From positions 558,001-622,000 of the forward strand of contig NZ_JABBYJ010000001.1 in NCBI RefSeq assembly GCF_012932565.1: DNA of 64,000 nt. The letters are read 5' to 3'. Both the position numbers and the translations under genes were made by a program. Each line of letters starts with the position of its first letter. Position 1 is the first letter of the stretch. The notes beneath the pieces were generated by a model. It searched no databases, was not told where the DNA came from, and saw only the letters and a program-made list of their open reading frames with translations. This stretch comes from Sneathiella limimaris (lineage in GTDB: Bacteria; Pseudomonadota; Alphaproteobacteria; Sneathiellales; Sneathiellaceae). Positions 28,501 through 36,238 of the stretch are shown here, piece after piece.

Positions 28501-30140
28501 ATCGGCGGATTGGTGACTTGAGAGAAACGCTGGCGGAAATAATGGTGAAGGCCGCGGTATTTCTTGGAAAGAACAGCAAGAGGCGTGTCATCACCCATGG
28601 ATCCTACAGCTTCGTTTCCGTCCTCCGCCATTGGCTGCAAGATTAGTTCCAGATCCTCAATACTCCAACCGGCACCCATCTGGCGCTGGCGAAGTTCCTT
28701 GCGATCAAATTTCCGCTCCTCTTTAACGTCGGAAAGCGTTCCTTCAAGCTCAACAACATTCTCAATCCATTTTTCAAACGGACGAGCGGCAGCCATCTTG
28801 TCTTTGAGTTCACGAGACGGATAGAATTTCCCTTTCTTGAGGTCAACACCGATCATCTCGCCTGGACCTACGCGACCTTTACGAACGACATTTAGTTCGT
28901 TCACAGGAACCATTCCGGTTTCAGAACCAACAACCAACATGTTGTCCTTAGTCAGAGTATAGCGAAGCGGCCGCAAACCATTCCGGTCCAGACCCGCAAT
29001 AACCCAACGGCCATCAGTTGCACAAATCGCGGCAGGTCCGTCCCATGGCTCCATCACTGAGTTACAATAAGCATAGAGAGCCTTGTGGCTTTCCGGCATG
29101 GATGGCGTATTGGACCAGCTTTCTGGGATCAACATGGTTTTAGACATAGGCGCACTCCGCCCAGCCCGAACCAGAACCTCAAATACCGCATCCAAGGCCG
29201 CACTATCAGAACTTCCTGCCTGGATAATTGGCTTCACATCGTCGGAGCGATCCCCAAAAGTTTTGTGGGCCATGCGAATTTCATGGCTTTTCATCCAGTT
29301 GATGTTACCGCGAATAGTATTGATTTCACCGTTATGGGCGAGAACGCGGAATGGCTGCGCTAAGTGCCATGTCGGGAAAGTGTTTGTAGAATACCGCTGA
29401 TGATAAATCGCAAAGTTGGACACGAAGCGTTCGTCCAGCAAATCCGGGTAGAAGGAGGAGAGCTGCTCTGCCAGGAACATACCTTTGTAGATGATGGACC
29501 GGCAAGACAGGGTACAAACGTAAAATCCCGTAATATGCGCGTTAAGAACAGCTTTCTCGATCCGGCGGCGGATCACATAAAGCTCCCGCTCAAACGTATC
29601 ATCATCCACACCCCGGTTATTCGCGATCATGATCTGCTCAATTTCCGGGCGGGTCGCATTTGCTTTTTCGCCAATAATACCGGCATTTACCGGAACCTGA
29701 CGCCAACCGTAGATGTAGTACCCAAATTTCAAAATTTCAGATTCCACAATCGTCCGGCAAGTTTCCTGGGCGTCAAAATCGGTTCGTGGCAAGAAAATCA
29801 TGCCAACAGCCAGTTTCCCATCCAGTGGTTCATGACCGGTGCGGGCGATATGCTCTTTAAAGAAATCCTGAGGGATCTGGACATGGATGCCACAGCCGTC
29901 ACCGGTTTTCCCGTCTGCATCGACAGCGCCTCGGTGCCAAACGGCCTTCAGGGCATCAATACCTGCAACAACCACTTTACGGCTGGGAGTTCCGTCCATG
30001 GCAGCCACGAGGCCAACACCACAGTTGTCATGTTCTTCAGACGGATCATACATGCCATTTTCAGCAAGATAAGTGGCATTATCGGTCCATGATTTTACAA
30101 AGTCTTCACCAGACTGAATTGAGTTATCTTTTTTCATCAT
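25590..30140 (-). CDS. gltB: Glutamate synthase (NADPH) large subunit
   Basis: 1516 residues, full length. After a 39-residue propeptide the mature enzyme begins at Cys40 (HDNCGVGLVAAMDG), the nucleophile of the glutaminase domain. The central and FMN-binding synthase domains follow (residues about 480-1200, with GEGGEDVARFTPR and ISGNSGGTGASP), with the 3Fe-4S cysteines in CILVRQCHSNTCPVGICTQ (near 1150) and the C-terminal beta-helix domain GSAGQSLGAF. It turns glutamine and 2-oxoglutarate into two glutamates using electrons passed from GltD. It follows gltD by 16 bases and ends at a strong terminator. Several long antisense frames opposite it are composition artefacts. Confidence 0.97.
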   Translation of the reverse strand: MMKKDNSIQSGEDFVKSWTDNATYLAENGMYDPSEEHDNCGVGLVAAMDGTPSRKVVVAGIDALKAVWHRGAVDADGKTGDGCGIHVQIPQDFFKEHIARTGHEPLDGKLAVGMIFLPRTDFDAQETCRTIVESEILKFGYYIYGWRQVPVNAGIIGEKANATRPEIEQIMIANNRGVDDDTFERELYVIRRRIEKAVLNAHITGFYVCTLSCRSIIYKGMFLAEQLSSFYPDLLDERFVSNFAIYHQRYSTNTFPTWHLAQPFRVLAHNGEINTIRGNINWMKSHEIRMAHKTFGDRSDDVKPIIQAGSSDSAALDAVFEVLVRAGRSAPMSKTMLIPESWSNTPSMPESHKALYAYCNSVMEPWDGPAAICATDGRWVIAGLDRNGLRPLRYTLTKDNMLVVGSETGMVPVNELNVVRKGRVGPGEMIGVDLKKGKFYPSRELKDKMAAARPFEKWIENVVELEGTLSDVKEERKFDRKELRQRQMGAGWSIEDLELILQPMAEDGNEAVGSMGDDTPLAVLSKKYRGLHHYFRQRFSQVTNPPIDSLRERAVMTLKTRLGNLNNILDEDPSQAEILSLESPILTSGEFEAMQRYMGNDCQVIDCTFDIKGGKNALSDALRRIRDEAETAVRGGCAHLILSDLEANDSRAPIPSILAAGGVHTHLVNEGLRTFTSVNIRTAECLDVQFFAVLIGVGATTINPYLLQESIADRFERNLFPGKDLETCLNNFKKAVDKGLLKVMSKMGISVLSSYRGGYNFEAVGLSRALVAEFFPGMPSRLSGIGLPGIQQMVISQHQKAYQEDVIALPIGGLYRNRASGEVHSFDGELIHLLQTAVEKDSYSLYKKYSKGQQSLPPVNLRDLLDFKSDRAPIPIDEVESITEIRKRFVTGAMSLGALSKEAHETLAIAMNRIGAKSDSGEGGEDVARFTPRPNGDNANSAIKQIASGRFGVTAEYLNNCEEIEIKVAQGAKPGEGGQLPGFKVSEMIAKLRNSTPGVTLISPPPHHDIYSIEDLAQLIYDLKQINPEARVCVKLVAEAGIGTVAAGVAKAKADVIMISGNSGGTGASPQTSVKYAGVPWEMGLPEVNQVLTLNKLRHSVLLRVDGGMKTGRDIVISAMMGGEEYGLGTGALVALGCILVRQCHSNTCPVGICTQDEELIKKYEGTADKVVNLFSFLAEEVREILASLGYRSLEEIIGRSNLLTQVSRGAAHLDDLDLNPLLAEADAGDNPRVCTNVGPVPVPETLDAQMIMDAANVFNKGGEKRQLAYSIRNTHRAIGTKLSSQIVRTFGMTGLEPGHITVRLRGSAGQSLGAFAVQGLKLEVLGDANDYCGKGLSGGTIVVRPMTSSPITWNENTIIGNTVLYGATSGYLYAAGQAGERYAVRNSGAISVIEGCGTNGCEYMTGGKVVILGEVGSNFAAGMTGGMAFIYDENNVLPGNINEESVIYQRLQSSHWEAELKALVEDHYTMTGSPMAERLLAHWDMERGHFWLVCPKEMINKLEHPLSDDEALETA

Positions 30141-30156
30141 TTACCTCTCACTTACC

Positions 30157-31590
30157 TTAGGACGCCTGAGCCAGTTTTGCGGCTTTTTGCAAATACTGGT
30201 GAATGGATGCTGCGGCATCCCGACCATCCCGAATTGCCCAGACCACGAGGGATGCCCCCCGAACGATATCGCCAATGGCAAAAACCCCATCCAAGTTAGT
30301 CATCTTGCTCAGCGGATCAGCTTCAATAGTTCCCCAGCGGGAGACTTTCAGTTCTGGTTGATCAAACAAGGTTGGAATATCCTCTGGATCAAATCCCAGC
30401 GCTTTAATGGCAAGATCGCATTCAATGTCAAACTCGGATCCTTCAAGCTCTACAGGCACCTGACGTCCTGTGGAATCTGCTATTCCCAGGTGCATTTCAA
30501 TGGCGCGAACGGCTGTTACCTCACCATCACCATGGAAGGCCTTTGGTGCAGAGAGCCAAATAAACTCGACGCCCTCTTCCTCTGCATTTGTTGTCTCGCG
30601 AAGGGAACCTGGCATGTTTTTACGGTCCCGACGATAAAGGCATTTCACTGATTTCGCACCTTGACGGATCGCCGTCCGGACACAGTCCATCGCTGTATCA
30701 CCGCCGCCAATCACGACCACATTCTTTCCTTCGGCGTTCAACTCACCGCTTTCAAAAGCTGGAACTGTATCACCCAGTCCCTTACGGTTTGAGGCTGTCA
30801 AATAATCAAGAGCTGGAACGATGCCTTTTTGACCACTGCCAGGAAGCGAGATATCACGTGCCTTATAAACACCGGTTGCAACGACTACAGCTTCATGCTT
30901 GGCCCTTAACTCTTCCAACGTCGCATCTTTGCCGATCTCGAAATTCAGATGGAAGGTGACGCCGCCATCCGCAAGCAGTTTGGCACGGCGTTCAACCACC
31001 TCTTTTTCCAGCTTGAAGCCTGGAATTCCATAAACGAGCAAGCCGCCAACGCGGTCATACCGATCGTAAACATGAACCTGATAGCCTTTTTTACGCAATT
31101 GATCTGCGGCCGCCATACCCCCTGGGCCAGCGCCAATAATTGCGACTGACTGATTCAGTTCATGGCTCGGTGCATTGGGTTTAACCCAACCCTTCTCCCA
31201 GGCTGTATCTGTTATGTATTTTTCAACTGCGCCAATTGTAACTGACTGAAAGCCCTTTTCAATAACGCAGGATCCTTCACACAGTCGATCCTGAGGACAA
31301 ATTCGCCCACATATCTCTGGCAGCGAGTTTGTCGATTGAGACAGCTCGTAAGCCTCTTCAAGACGACCATTGGCTGTCAAATTTAGCCAATCAGGAATGT
31401 TATTCTGAACCGGGCAATGAACCTGACAAAAAGGAATACCGCACTGAGAACAACGGCTTGCTTGCTCAACCGCTTTGTCTGGGGCAAATTCCTCATAGAT
31501 CTCGTTAAAGTCTTCCCGCCGAGCAGATGCATTTCTTTTTGTCGGCATCTGTTTCTCAAGCGATACGAATTTCAACATTTTCTGTGACAT
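30157..31590 (-). CDS. gltD: Glutamate synthase (NADPH) small subunit
   Basis: 477 residues. N-terminal cysteine sets CSQCGIPFCQVHCPVQNNIPDWL and CGRICPQDRLCEGSCV hold 4Fe-4S clusters; then the FAD motif GAGPGGMAAADQLRKKGYQV (near 150), the NADPH motif VVIGGGDTAMDCVRTAIRQGA (near 290), and the end GASLVVWAIRDGRDAA. It feeds NADPH electrons to GltB. It is the first gene of the gltD-gltB operon. ATG 31590 is used; a second ATG four codons later is equally placed relative to a weak ribosome-binding site. Confidence 0.96.
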   Translation of the reverse strand: MSQKMLKFVSLEKQMPTKRNASARREDFNEIYEEFAPDKAVEQASRCSQCGIPFCQVHCPVQNNIPDWLNLTANGRLEEAYELSQSTNSLPEICGRICPQDRLCEGSCVIEKGFQSVTIGAVEKYITDTAWEKGWVKPNAPSHELNQSVAIIGAGPGGMAAADQLRKKGYQVHVYDRYDRVGGLLVYGIPGFKLEKEVVERRAKLLADGGVTFHLNFEIGKDATLEELRAKHEAVVVATGVYKARDISLPGSGQKGIVPALDYLTASNRKGLGDTVPAFESGELNAEGKNVVVIGGGDTAMDCVRTAIRQGAKSVKCLYRRDRKNMPGSLRETTNAEEEGVEFIWLSAPKAFHGDGEVTAVRAIEMHLGIADSTGRQVPVELEGSEFDIECDLAIKALGFDPEDIPTLFDQPELKVSRWGTIEADPLSKMTNLDGVFAIGDIVRGASLVVWAIRDGRDAAASIHQYLQKAAKLAQAS

Positions 31591-32036
31591 AGGCGTCTCT
31601 AACTCACTCCCGGGCTCAGTCCGGGTTTCATTTATTCTTCAACACAATCTTGCTGATCTTGGCCGTTTGGACATTGGATTGTCATTTTTGCTGTTGTGAC
31701 TTGTCAGTCACCGGCCAAATCCCACTTCTTTTCACCGCACACCCAGCGAAAAGGAAGTCTCTTTTACCCCGAACAATCTCGTTTGACCAGTAAAAAAACG
31801 AAATATGGTCAACAAACGTGACCTAATTTTCGGCACAACTTCCAAAATCTTGGAAAATTTATCAATTTTGAGGGATTTTTCGGCGAAACTTAGTCTCATT
31901 TCGGACCTAAATCGCCAAAACCATAGAATTTCTGCGCGAATTTAAAGGCAGTGTATTTCACCCGATTCTGAAAATGAGGCAAAAAAAATCGCCCGGCAAG
32001 GCATGTGGGCGATTTTTAAGGATCTATATTAGAGAT
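31591..32036. other. Intergenic region upstream of gltD
   Basis: No supported gene. The right end holds the terminator of the NDUFA9-like gene (separate entry). The middle is AT-rich and contains a small inverted repeat TTCCAA-aatc-TTGGAA at 31840-31855 and two similar ATTTTTCGGC-type stretches at about 31826 and 31874 that might be regulator sites for gltDB; this is weak. Confidence 0.6.
31981..32017 (-). terminator. Intrinsic terminator of the NDUFA9-like gene
   Basis: On the minus strand AAAAATCGCCC pairs with GGGCGATTTTT around a 12-base loop and is followed by eight T residues, 20 bases after the stop. Confidence 0.9.
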
Positions 32037-32987
32037 CTAGGCATGCAATTCGTTTAATCCACCGCCCTTACGGAAACGTTTTAGATACGCAAGAGTAGCA
32101 GGCGTAAAGTGAACTGGCTCAATCCCTAAATCCGCCAATCCAGGATACTCCCCTGTCACGATATTATCAGTTTTCAGCAGTTTCACTTGATCAAGTGTTA
32201 GCGGCGGCTCACCTGGCAGCAGTGACATAAAGAAAGCCATTACCTTCATAGCACTTTCCGGGGTTGGGAGGATCGTAACGGAACGACGGGTCACCTCATT
32301 GATCCTTCCGATTATGTCAGCAAGTGAAAGCTGTTCAGCCCCGCCGAATTCATAGATCTTGCCTTGAAGTGAGGCATCACCAAGAATTGTTGTCATGGCA
32401 TCCACCAGATCTTCAATCCAAATTGGCTGCATGAGGTTCTTCCCGCCATTCAATAAGGGCAGAATAGGGCTCAAGGTCGCCATCTGACCAAATTTCAGGG
32501 TAAAGCTGTCGTCATTACCAAAAACTACAGACGGACGAATAATCGTTGCTCCGGGAAAAACTTCAGACACGCGCGCTTCACCTTCAGCTTTCGTTCGCGC
32601 GTATTTGGAAGGGCTTTTAAGGTCTGCACCCAATGCAGACATCTGCATAAACTGTTTGGCGCCAGCTGCTTTGGCTGCTTCTGCGACCATGGCAGCACCT
32701 TCAACATGAACCTTCTCAAAGCTCTGTGCACCAGCTTCTGAGAGCAGACCGACCAGATTAATCACAATATCTGCACCGGCAACTGCCCGCTCAATCGACT
32801 GACGATTACGGATGTTTGTCTGCATGCCGACCACTTGCCCCACATTTCCTTGGGTCATCAGTACGGCGGCTCTTTCGGTGTCGCGGACAGCAATACGGAT
32901 CTGGTGCCCTTGGGCAGCCAGTCGCCCGACCAGATGATGGCCGATAAATCCGGATCCCCCAATAATGGTAATCAGACTGCTGGACAT
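32037..32987 (-). CDS. Complex I NDUFA9-like NAD(P)-binding protein (atypical SDR)
   Basis: 316 residues. N-terminal Rossmann fold with TIIGGSGFIGHHLVGRLAAQG, then VVGMQTNIRNRQSIERAVAGADIVINLVGLL. It is an extended short-chain dehydrogenase of the NDUFA9/YLL056-like group that in mitochondria is an accessory subunit of respiratory complex I; a bacterial role in complex I or quinone metabolism is inference. GAGAGG precedes both the GTG at 32993 and the ATG at 32987; the ATG was chosen. It is a single gene with its own terminator. Confidence 0.88.
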   Translation of the reverse strand: MSSSLITIIGGSGFIGHHLVGRLAAQGHQIRIAVRDTERAAVLMTQGNVGQVVGMQTNIRNRQSIERAVAGADIVINLVGLLSEAGAQSFEKVHVEGAAMVAEAAKAAGAKQFMQMSALGADLKSPSKYARTKAEGEARVSEVFPGATIIRPSVVFGNDDSFTLKFGQMATLSPILPLLNGGKNLMQPIWIEDLVDAMTTILGDASLQGKIYEFGGAEQLSLADIIGRINEVTRRSVTILPTPESAMKVMAFFMSLLPGEPPLTLDQVKLLKTDNIVTGEYPGLADLGIEPVHFTPATLAYLKRFRKGGGLNELHA

Positions 32988-33102
32988 GGTCACTTTACCT
33001 CTCTCAACTCAGATGTAAGGTCTTTCTGAAAGCTATTTAACGGCTTGTGAAGCCAAGGCCAAGCCAAAACCACAATTAATTCCGAATTCAGTGAAAAGAA
33101 TG

Positions 33103-33131
33103 TTGACAGAAGTCCCTGATCTTTATATCAG
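33103..33131 (+). promoter_or_regulatory. Sigma-70 promoter of tRNA-Leu
   Basis: TTGACA at 33103, 17 bases, TATCAG at 33126; transcription would start about ten bases before the tRNA. Confidence 0.5.
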
Positions 33132-33147
33132 AGGGCCTCGCAACCTT

Positions 33148-33234
33148 GCCCAGGTGGCGGAATTGGTAGACGCGCTAGCTTCAGGTGCTAGTTTCCGTAT
33201 GGAAGTGGAAGTTCGAGTCTTCTCCTGGGCACCA
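33148..33234 (+). tRNA. tRNA-Leu (anticodon CAG), integration site of the neighbouring island
   Basis: Complete class II tRNA of 87 bases: acceptor GCCCAGG / CCTGGGC, anticodon stem CTAGC / GCTAG with loop TTCAGGT, a long variable arm TTTCCGTATGGAA, the T loop GTTCGAGTC and an encoded CCA. Its 3' part, from the anticodon arm on, is repeated at 36682-36737, marking it as the attachment site of a mobile element that left the tRNA intact. Confidence 0.97.
33190..33234 (+). repeat. Left attachment repeat (attL), inside tRNA-Leu
   Basis: 45 bases from AGTTTCC of the variable arm to the encoded CCA, identical to 36693-36737. Confidence 0.9.
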
Positions 33235-33318
33235 ACTCTCAAAGAGTTGAAACATAAAGGATTTATCCTACATTTAACTGCCTTGGTTTACAAACGTAAA
33301 TCGGGCTGTTTTTGTCTT

Positions 33319-33345
33319 GAGACCAGATTGAGACCAATCTGAGAC
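33319..33345 (+). repeat. Three helically phased GAGAC(CA) repeats, possible integrase arm sites
   Basis: GAGACCA at 33319, GAGACCA at 33330 and GAGAC at 33341, spaced exactly 11 bases, one helical turn. They lie 85-110 bases inside the element from attL, where tyrosine integrases of this kind bind arm-type sites. No gene covers this 190-base stretch. Confidence 0.45.
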
Positions 33346-33424
33346 TACGCCTCATCTTCCTTTAGATGCTTCGGTCCTCCTACATAAGCTCAAAAATACA
33401 TTCCTAGTATTTTACCTCTAACCA

Positions 33425-33646
33425 TCAATCTTCCACATACTCGGCCAAATCAGCCAACTGACACTCAAAGTACTCGCACAGTTTATCAAGCACCTCTGTG
33501 CTTGTACTGTATCCGTAAGTGTTGAGGATTCGAGAGAGTGTATTACGGCTTACACCGGATTCTTTGGAAATTTCATCAAGCTTAATCTTTCGTTTTTCAC
33601 GAAATTCTTTCTCAGCTATCCGTTCTTTCAAAAAAAATCTTATCAC
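33425..33646 (-). CDS. Xre-family repressor of the island (helix-turn-helix)
   Basis: 73 residues. A lambda-repressor-like helix-turn-helix is visible in IKLDEISKESGVSRNTLSRILN (key residues DEISKESGVSRNTLSRI) followed by EVLDKLCEYFECQLADL, which is the typical Xre end. It starts at GTG 33646 with AGGA before it. Divergent from the excisionase-like gene, with palindromic sequences between them, this is the arrangement of a phage-type immunity repressor and its operator. Confidence 0.85.
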   Translation of the reverse strand: MIRFFLKERIAEKEFREKRKIKLDEISKESGVSRNTLSRILNTYGYSTSTEVLDKLCEYFECQLADLAEYVED

Positions 33647-33718
33647 ACCAGAATCCTAACGTAAGTAAGGGATTAGGCGATCATTCCATCAATCATTTAC
33701 CCCGTCAACGGACTTTTT

Positions 33719-33800
33719 GCACCAAATTTGGTATATTTTCACTTGAAATGCACATTTGATGTGATTATATCATATTTGACACCAACGCACCAAATATGAG
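33719..33800. promoter_or_regulatory. Operator/promoter region between repressor and excisionase-like gene
   Basis: Contains a perfect 12-base palindrome ACCAAATTTGGT (33721-33732) within GCACCAAAT, a second GCACCAAAT copy at 33787, and an interrupted inverted repeat CACAT-ttg-ATGTG at 33751-33763. Repeated half-sites between two divergent genes fit a repressor-controlled switch. Confidence 0.55.
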
Positions 33801-33811
33801 GCAAAAACATC

Positions 33812-34024
33812 ATGAGTACATATTTAACAACAGAAGAACTATCTGCACGGATCAAATACGACCCTCGAACAATTCGAGAACGCTTGAAAGATTCAGTGTT
33901 ACTTGAGGGTATCCATTACATCAGACCCTTTGGGAGGCGTAAGATTCTATATCTTTGGGAAAAGATAGAAGAAGACATGTATACCGCGCCCTCACTCAAC
34001 ACCCTCTTAGTAGGCATTCAATAG
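33812..34024 (+). CDS. Small excisionase-like helix-turn-helix protein
   Basis: 70 residues; TTEELSARIKYDPRTIRERLKDSVLLEGIHYIRPFGRRKILYLWEKIEEDM (key TTEELSARI, DPRTIRER, RRKILYLW) has the layout of an MerR-like winged helix of excisionase/AlpA type: helix-turn-helix, wing, then a tryptophan-containing strand. It lies 12 bases before the integrase gene, the common xis-int order. Exact family not certain. Confidence 0.65.
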   Translation: MSTYLTTEELSARIKYDPRTIRERLKDSVLLEGIHYIRPFGRRKILYLWEKIEEDMYTAPSLNTLLVGIQ

Positions 34025-34036
34025 AGAAGTTGGCTG

Positions 34037-34615
34037 ATGGGTACAGTAAACAATAGAAATGATCTTTTGTATCTGGACTTCAGATATAAAAACACTCGGT
34101 GTCGAGAGTACACTAAACTTTCCAATACGGCTCCGAATAGGAAACGCTTGCGGATGCTGATGGATAGAATTGAGGCAGAGATTACGCTTGGAACCTTCGA
34201 ATACTCAAAATACTTCCCAAACTCCAATTTTGCTAAACGATTTTATACTTCCGCTCAAACTGAGAACAATCCCCAAACTAATTTGGGGGAATTATTCTCA
34301 GATTTCGCGGAAACCTGGTTTTCGGAAAAAGAAGCTGAATGGCGCAACAGTCACAGATCAAATCAACGTCTTACGTTGGATAAATACCTACTACCTGTTT
34401 TTGGGGACAAACCGCTCATAGCAATCACTAAGCCTGACATTCTCAAATTCAGAAGTGATTTGGTTAAGCAGAATGGCCTTGATGTTGCGTACAGTATCGT
34501 CATTAGCGATATAGGTGGTTTCCGAACCTTTTGGCACCTTATTGCATTAAGTATGGTGACTGGGTTGCTGTATTTAAATCAATGCCCCAGAAATATGCGT
34601 GTGGAGCTGCAATGA
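34037..34615 (+). pseudogene. Truncated tyrosine integrase
   Basis: 192 residues. The N-terminal arm-binding domain (LYLDFRYKNTRCREYTKLSNTAPNRKRL, key FRYKxxRCRExT) and the start of the core-binding domain (SDFAETWFSEKEAEWRNSHRS, then YLLPVFGDKPLIAITKPDILKF) match DUF3596-type phage integrases. After about residue 160 the sequence is not integrase-like and ends within 30 residues; the whole catalytic domain with the R-H-R-Y residues is missing. It is therefore a deletion remnant. The next gene begins 57 bases later. Confidence 0.8.
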
Positions 34616-34671
34616 TCAAAGTACAGATTAAAACCATAAACCTAAATTAATTATCTATGGGAGTAATGTTC

Positions 34672-35367
34672 ATGTTCAAAAAACTAATACCATTAGTGGG
34701 CGCGAGTGTTGTGGCTATTAGCATGTTTGGCACTATTGCTCATGCCACTACGCTTCTTGATTTCACTAGCGCTGCCGTTCGAGATGCCGTTCAGGCTCCG
34801 ACTTCCGGGCAAGTTGCTTTTGCGGGTACAATAGCAACAATCTCAGCAACAGGGGGGGCGCTTACCTGGACCGGCCAAGACGGCAATACTTGCGCGAGCC
34901 CTCCGCTTGCGTGCCAACTTGACGGTATCGGTATTACCGATGACGAAATTTCAGGCGGTACGAATGAGACTGTTACCGTTTCATTCGGAGAAGCTCGCGT
35001 CGTAGAGTCGATTTATTTTCTCGACCTCTTCGCAGCAACGAACCAACAGACAAGGGAACAAGCTCAAGTTTCTTGGGGGGGCGGTAGTAGCGGAATAGGT
35101 TCAATGTTAATAGATGCCAACTGGGCTGAAACACCAAATGGGGCCAGTGGTTATTTGATGTTTGCCCTAAATAACTTGAACGTCGCGTGGTTAGAATTTT
35201 TAGCACCTACTCACAACCCTGGAGATGAACTCGGTGTAAATGATTTTTCTCTTGCGGCAATCTCTGTCTCTACGGTTCCATTGCCAGCGGCCCTACCGCT
35301 TTACGGTTCTGCTCTCGCAGTACTGGGTTTCCTTGGATGGCGTCGCAAACAAAAAGCGACCACATAA
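34672..35367 (+). CDS. VPLPA-CTERM sorting-domain protein (secreted)
   Basis: 231 residues. Signal peptide ending near AHA-TTLLD, a central beta-rich domain without recognised family (residues about 30-200, two close cysteines in NTCASPPLACQ), and a C-terminal tripartite sorting signal: VPLPAALPLYGSALAVLGFLGW then basic RRKQK. This is the PEP-CTERM-like VPLPA class, cut and anchored by an exosortase in Gram-negative bacteria. No exosortase is in the window. ATG 34672 with GGGAG eight bases before it was chosen over two earlier ATGs. It is the only cargo-like gene of the island and has its own terminator. Confidence 0.88.
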   Translation: MFKKLIPLVGASVVAISMFGTIAHATTLLDFTSAAVRDAVQAPTSGQVAFAGTIATISATGGALTWTGQDGNTCASPPLACQLDGIGITDDEISGGTNETVTVSFGEARVVESIYFLDLFAATNQQTREQAQVSWGGGSSGIGSMLIDANWAETPNGASGYLMFALNNLNVAWLEFLAPTHNPGDELGVNDFSLAAISVSTVPLPAALPLYGSALAVLGFLGWRRKQKATT

Positions 35368-35390
35368 ATCAAAAGTTTAAACTAAATTGA

Positions 35391-35417
35391 AAGGCGGCTT
35401 CAAGGGCCGCCTTTTTT
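35391..35417 (+). terminator. Intrinsic terminator of the VPLPA-CTERM gene
   Basis: AAGGCGGC and GCCGCCTT around a short loop, followed by six T residues, 23 bases behind the stop. Confidence 0.9.
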
Positions 35418-35444
35418 ATGTCCTTTAAAACCGAAACTAGGTAC

Positions 35445-36238
35445 TGTCACATTAACTTGCGATAGACGCAGAAAACCCTTGGTGAAAATATCTAGGCAGC
35501 GGCACTTGCAGTTTCCCAAGCGCCAATTGCTTCCACCCGACATTCTTTAAGATGAACCCGATTGATTAGATGACGTTGAATGTAAAAGTTATTGTAAGCA
35601 GCAGAGTGAATATTTAGAAATCGCTGGGCAGACCCAGATGATTTAAACTTCTGCATTTTTCGCTCCCTTCGACGAACTGGGAGATGTGAGTTTTCAGCTC
35701 GATTGTTCGATCGCTTATTGTCAACATGCTCAGCAGGTAAGCCTAAGGTTCGGAATGCCTTGTGATAAGATTTCAGTTTATCCGTTACAATCCGTGTTGA
35801 AGCAAAACCTTGTTTCTTCATAAGCTTTCGCATCAGTTTTAAGGCAGCCTTGGTGTTTCGTTTTGGCTGTACAAGGAACTCCATGACTTCACCTTCACTA
35901 TCAACAGCCCGCCATAGAAAATGGCGTTTTCCCCGTATAGCAATGACCATTTCATCCAAATGCCAGGTATCATTGGGAGTAGGTCGGGTTGATCTAAGGT
36001 TTCGAGCAATGGCCGGTCCAAATTTCAGAAACCAACGACGAGCCGTTTCGTAGGAAATATCCAAACCTCGGGTAGCCAAGAGATCTTCAACATCTCGATA
36101 GCTCAGTGTAAATCGGGCGTAAAGCCAGACAGCATGCTGAATGAGTTGAGATGGAAAGCGATGCCGGGAATAGGAGATCTTTTGCATCGAACGAGTTTAG
36201 ATCATCACAAATTTTCTCGCCACAAAGTTAATGTGACA
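35445..36238. mobile_element. IS6-family (IS26-like) insertion sequence
   Basis: About 794 bases with 14-base perfect terminal inverted repeats TGTCACATTAACTT (35445-35458) and its reverse complement (36225-36238), and one intact transposase. No 8-base target duplication flanks it: the left outside bases (...GGTAC) differ from the right (AGGGTCGC). The right end lies inside an antitoxin-like gene whose other half is absent on the left, so an adjacent deletion followed insertion. Confidence 0.85.
35492..36187 (-). CDS. IS6-family transposase
   Basis: 231 residues, full length. Short N-terminal DNA-binding part (LIQHAVWLYARFTLSYRDVEDLLATRG) then the DDE core: the Asp in WHLDEMVIAIRGKRHFLWRAVD, the second in IVTDKLKSYHKA and the Glu in NRAENSHLPVRRRERKMQKF. 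All three acidic residues are present, so it should be active. IS6 elements move by replicative co-integration and leave adjacent deletions. Confidence 0.93.
   Translation of the reverse strand: MQKISYSRHRFPSQLIQHAVWLYARFTLSYRDVEDLLATRGLDISYETARRWFLKFGPAIARNLRSTRPTPNDTWHLDEMVIAIRGKRHFLWRAVDSEGEVMEFLVQPKRNTKAALKLMRKLMKKQGFASTRIVTDKLKSYHKAFRTLGLPAEHVDNKRSNNRAENSHLPVRRRERKMQKFKSSGSAQRFLNIHSAAYNNFYIQRHLINRVHLKECRVEAIGAWETASAAA

Noticed and set aside
29364-30092. 242-codon plus-strand frame opposite gltB
   Set aside because: Antisense to the conserved glutaminase domain; composition artefact with no recognisable protein features.
33319-33345. CRISPR-like repeats
   Set aside because: Units are only 5-7 bases at 11-base spacing, with no spacer structure or cas genes.
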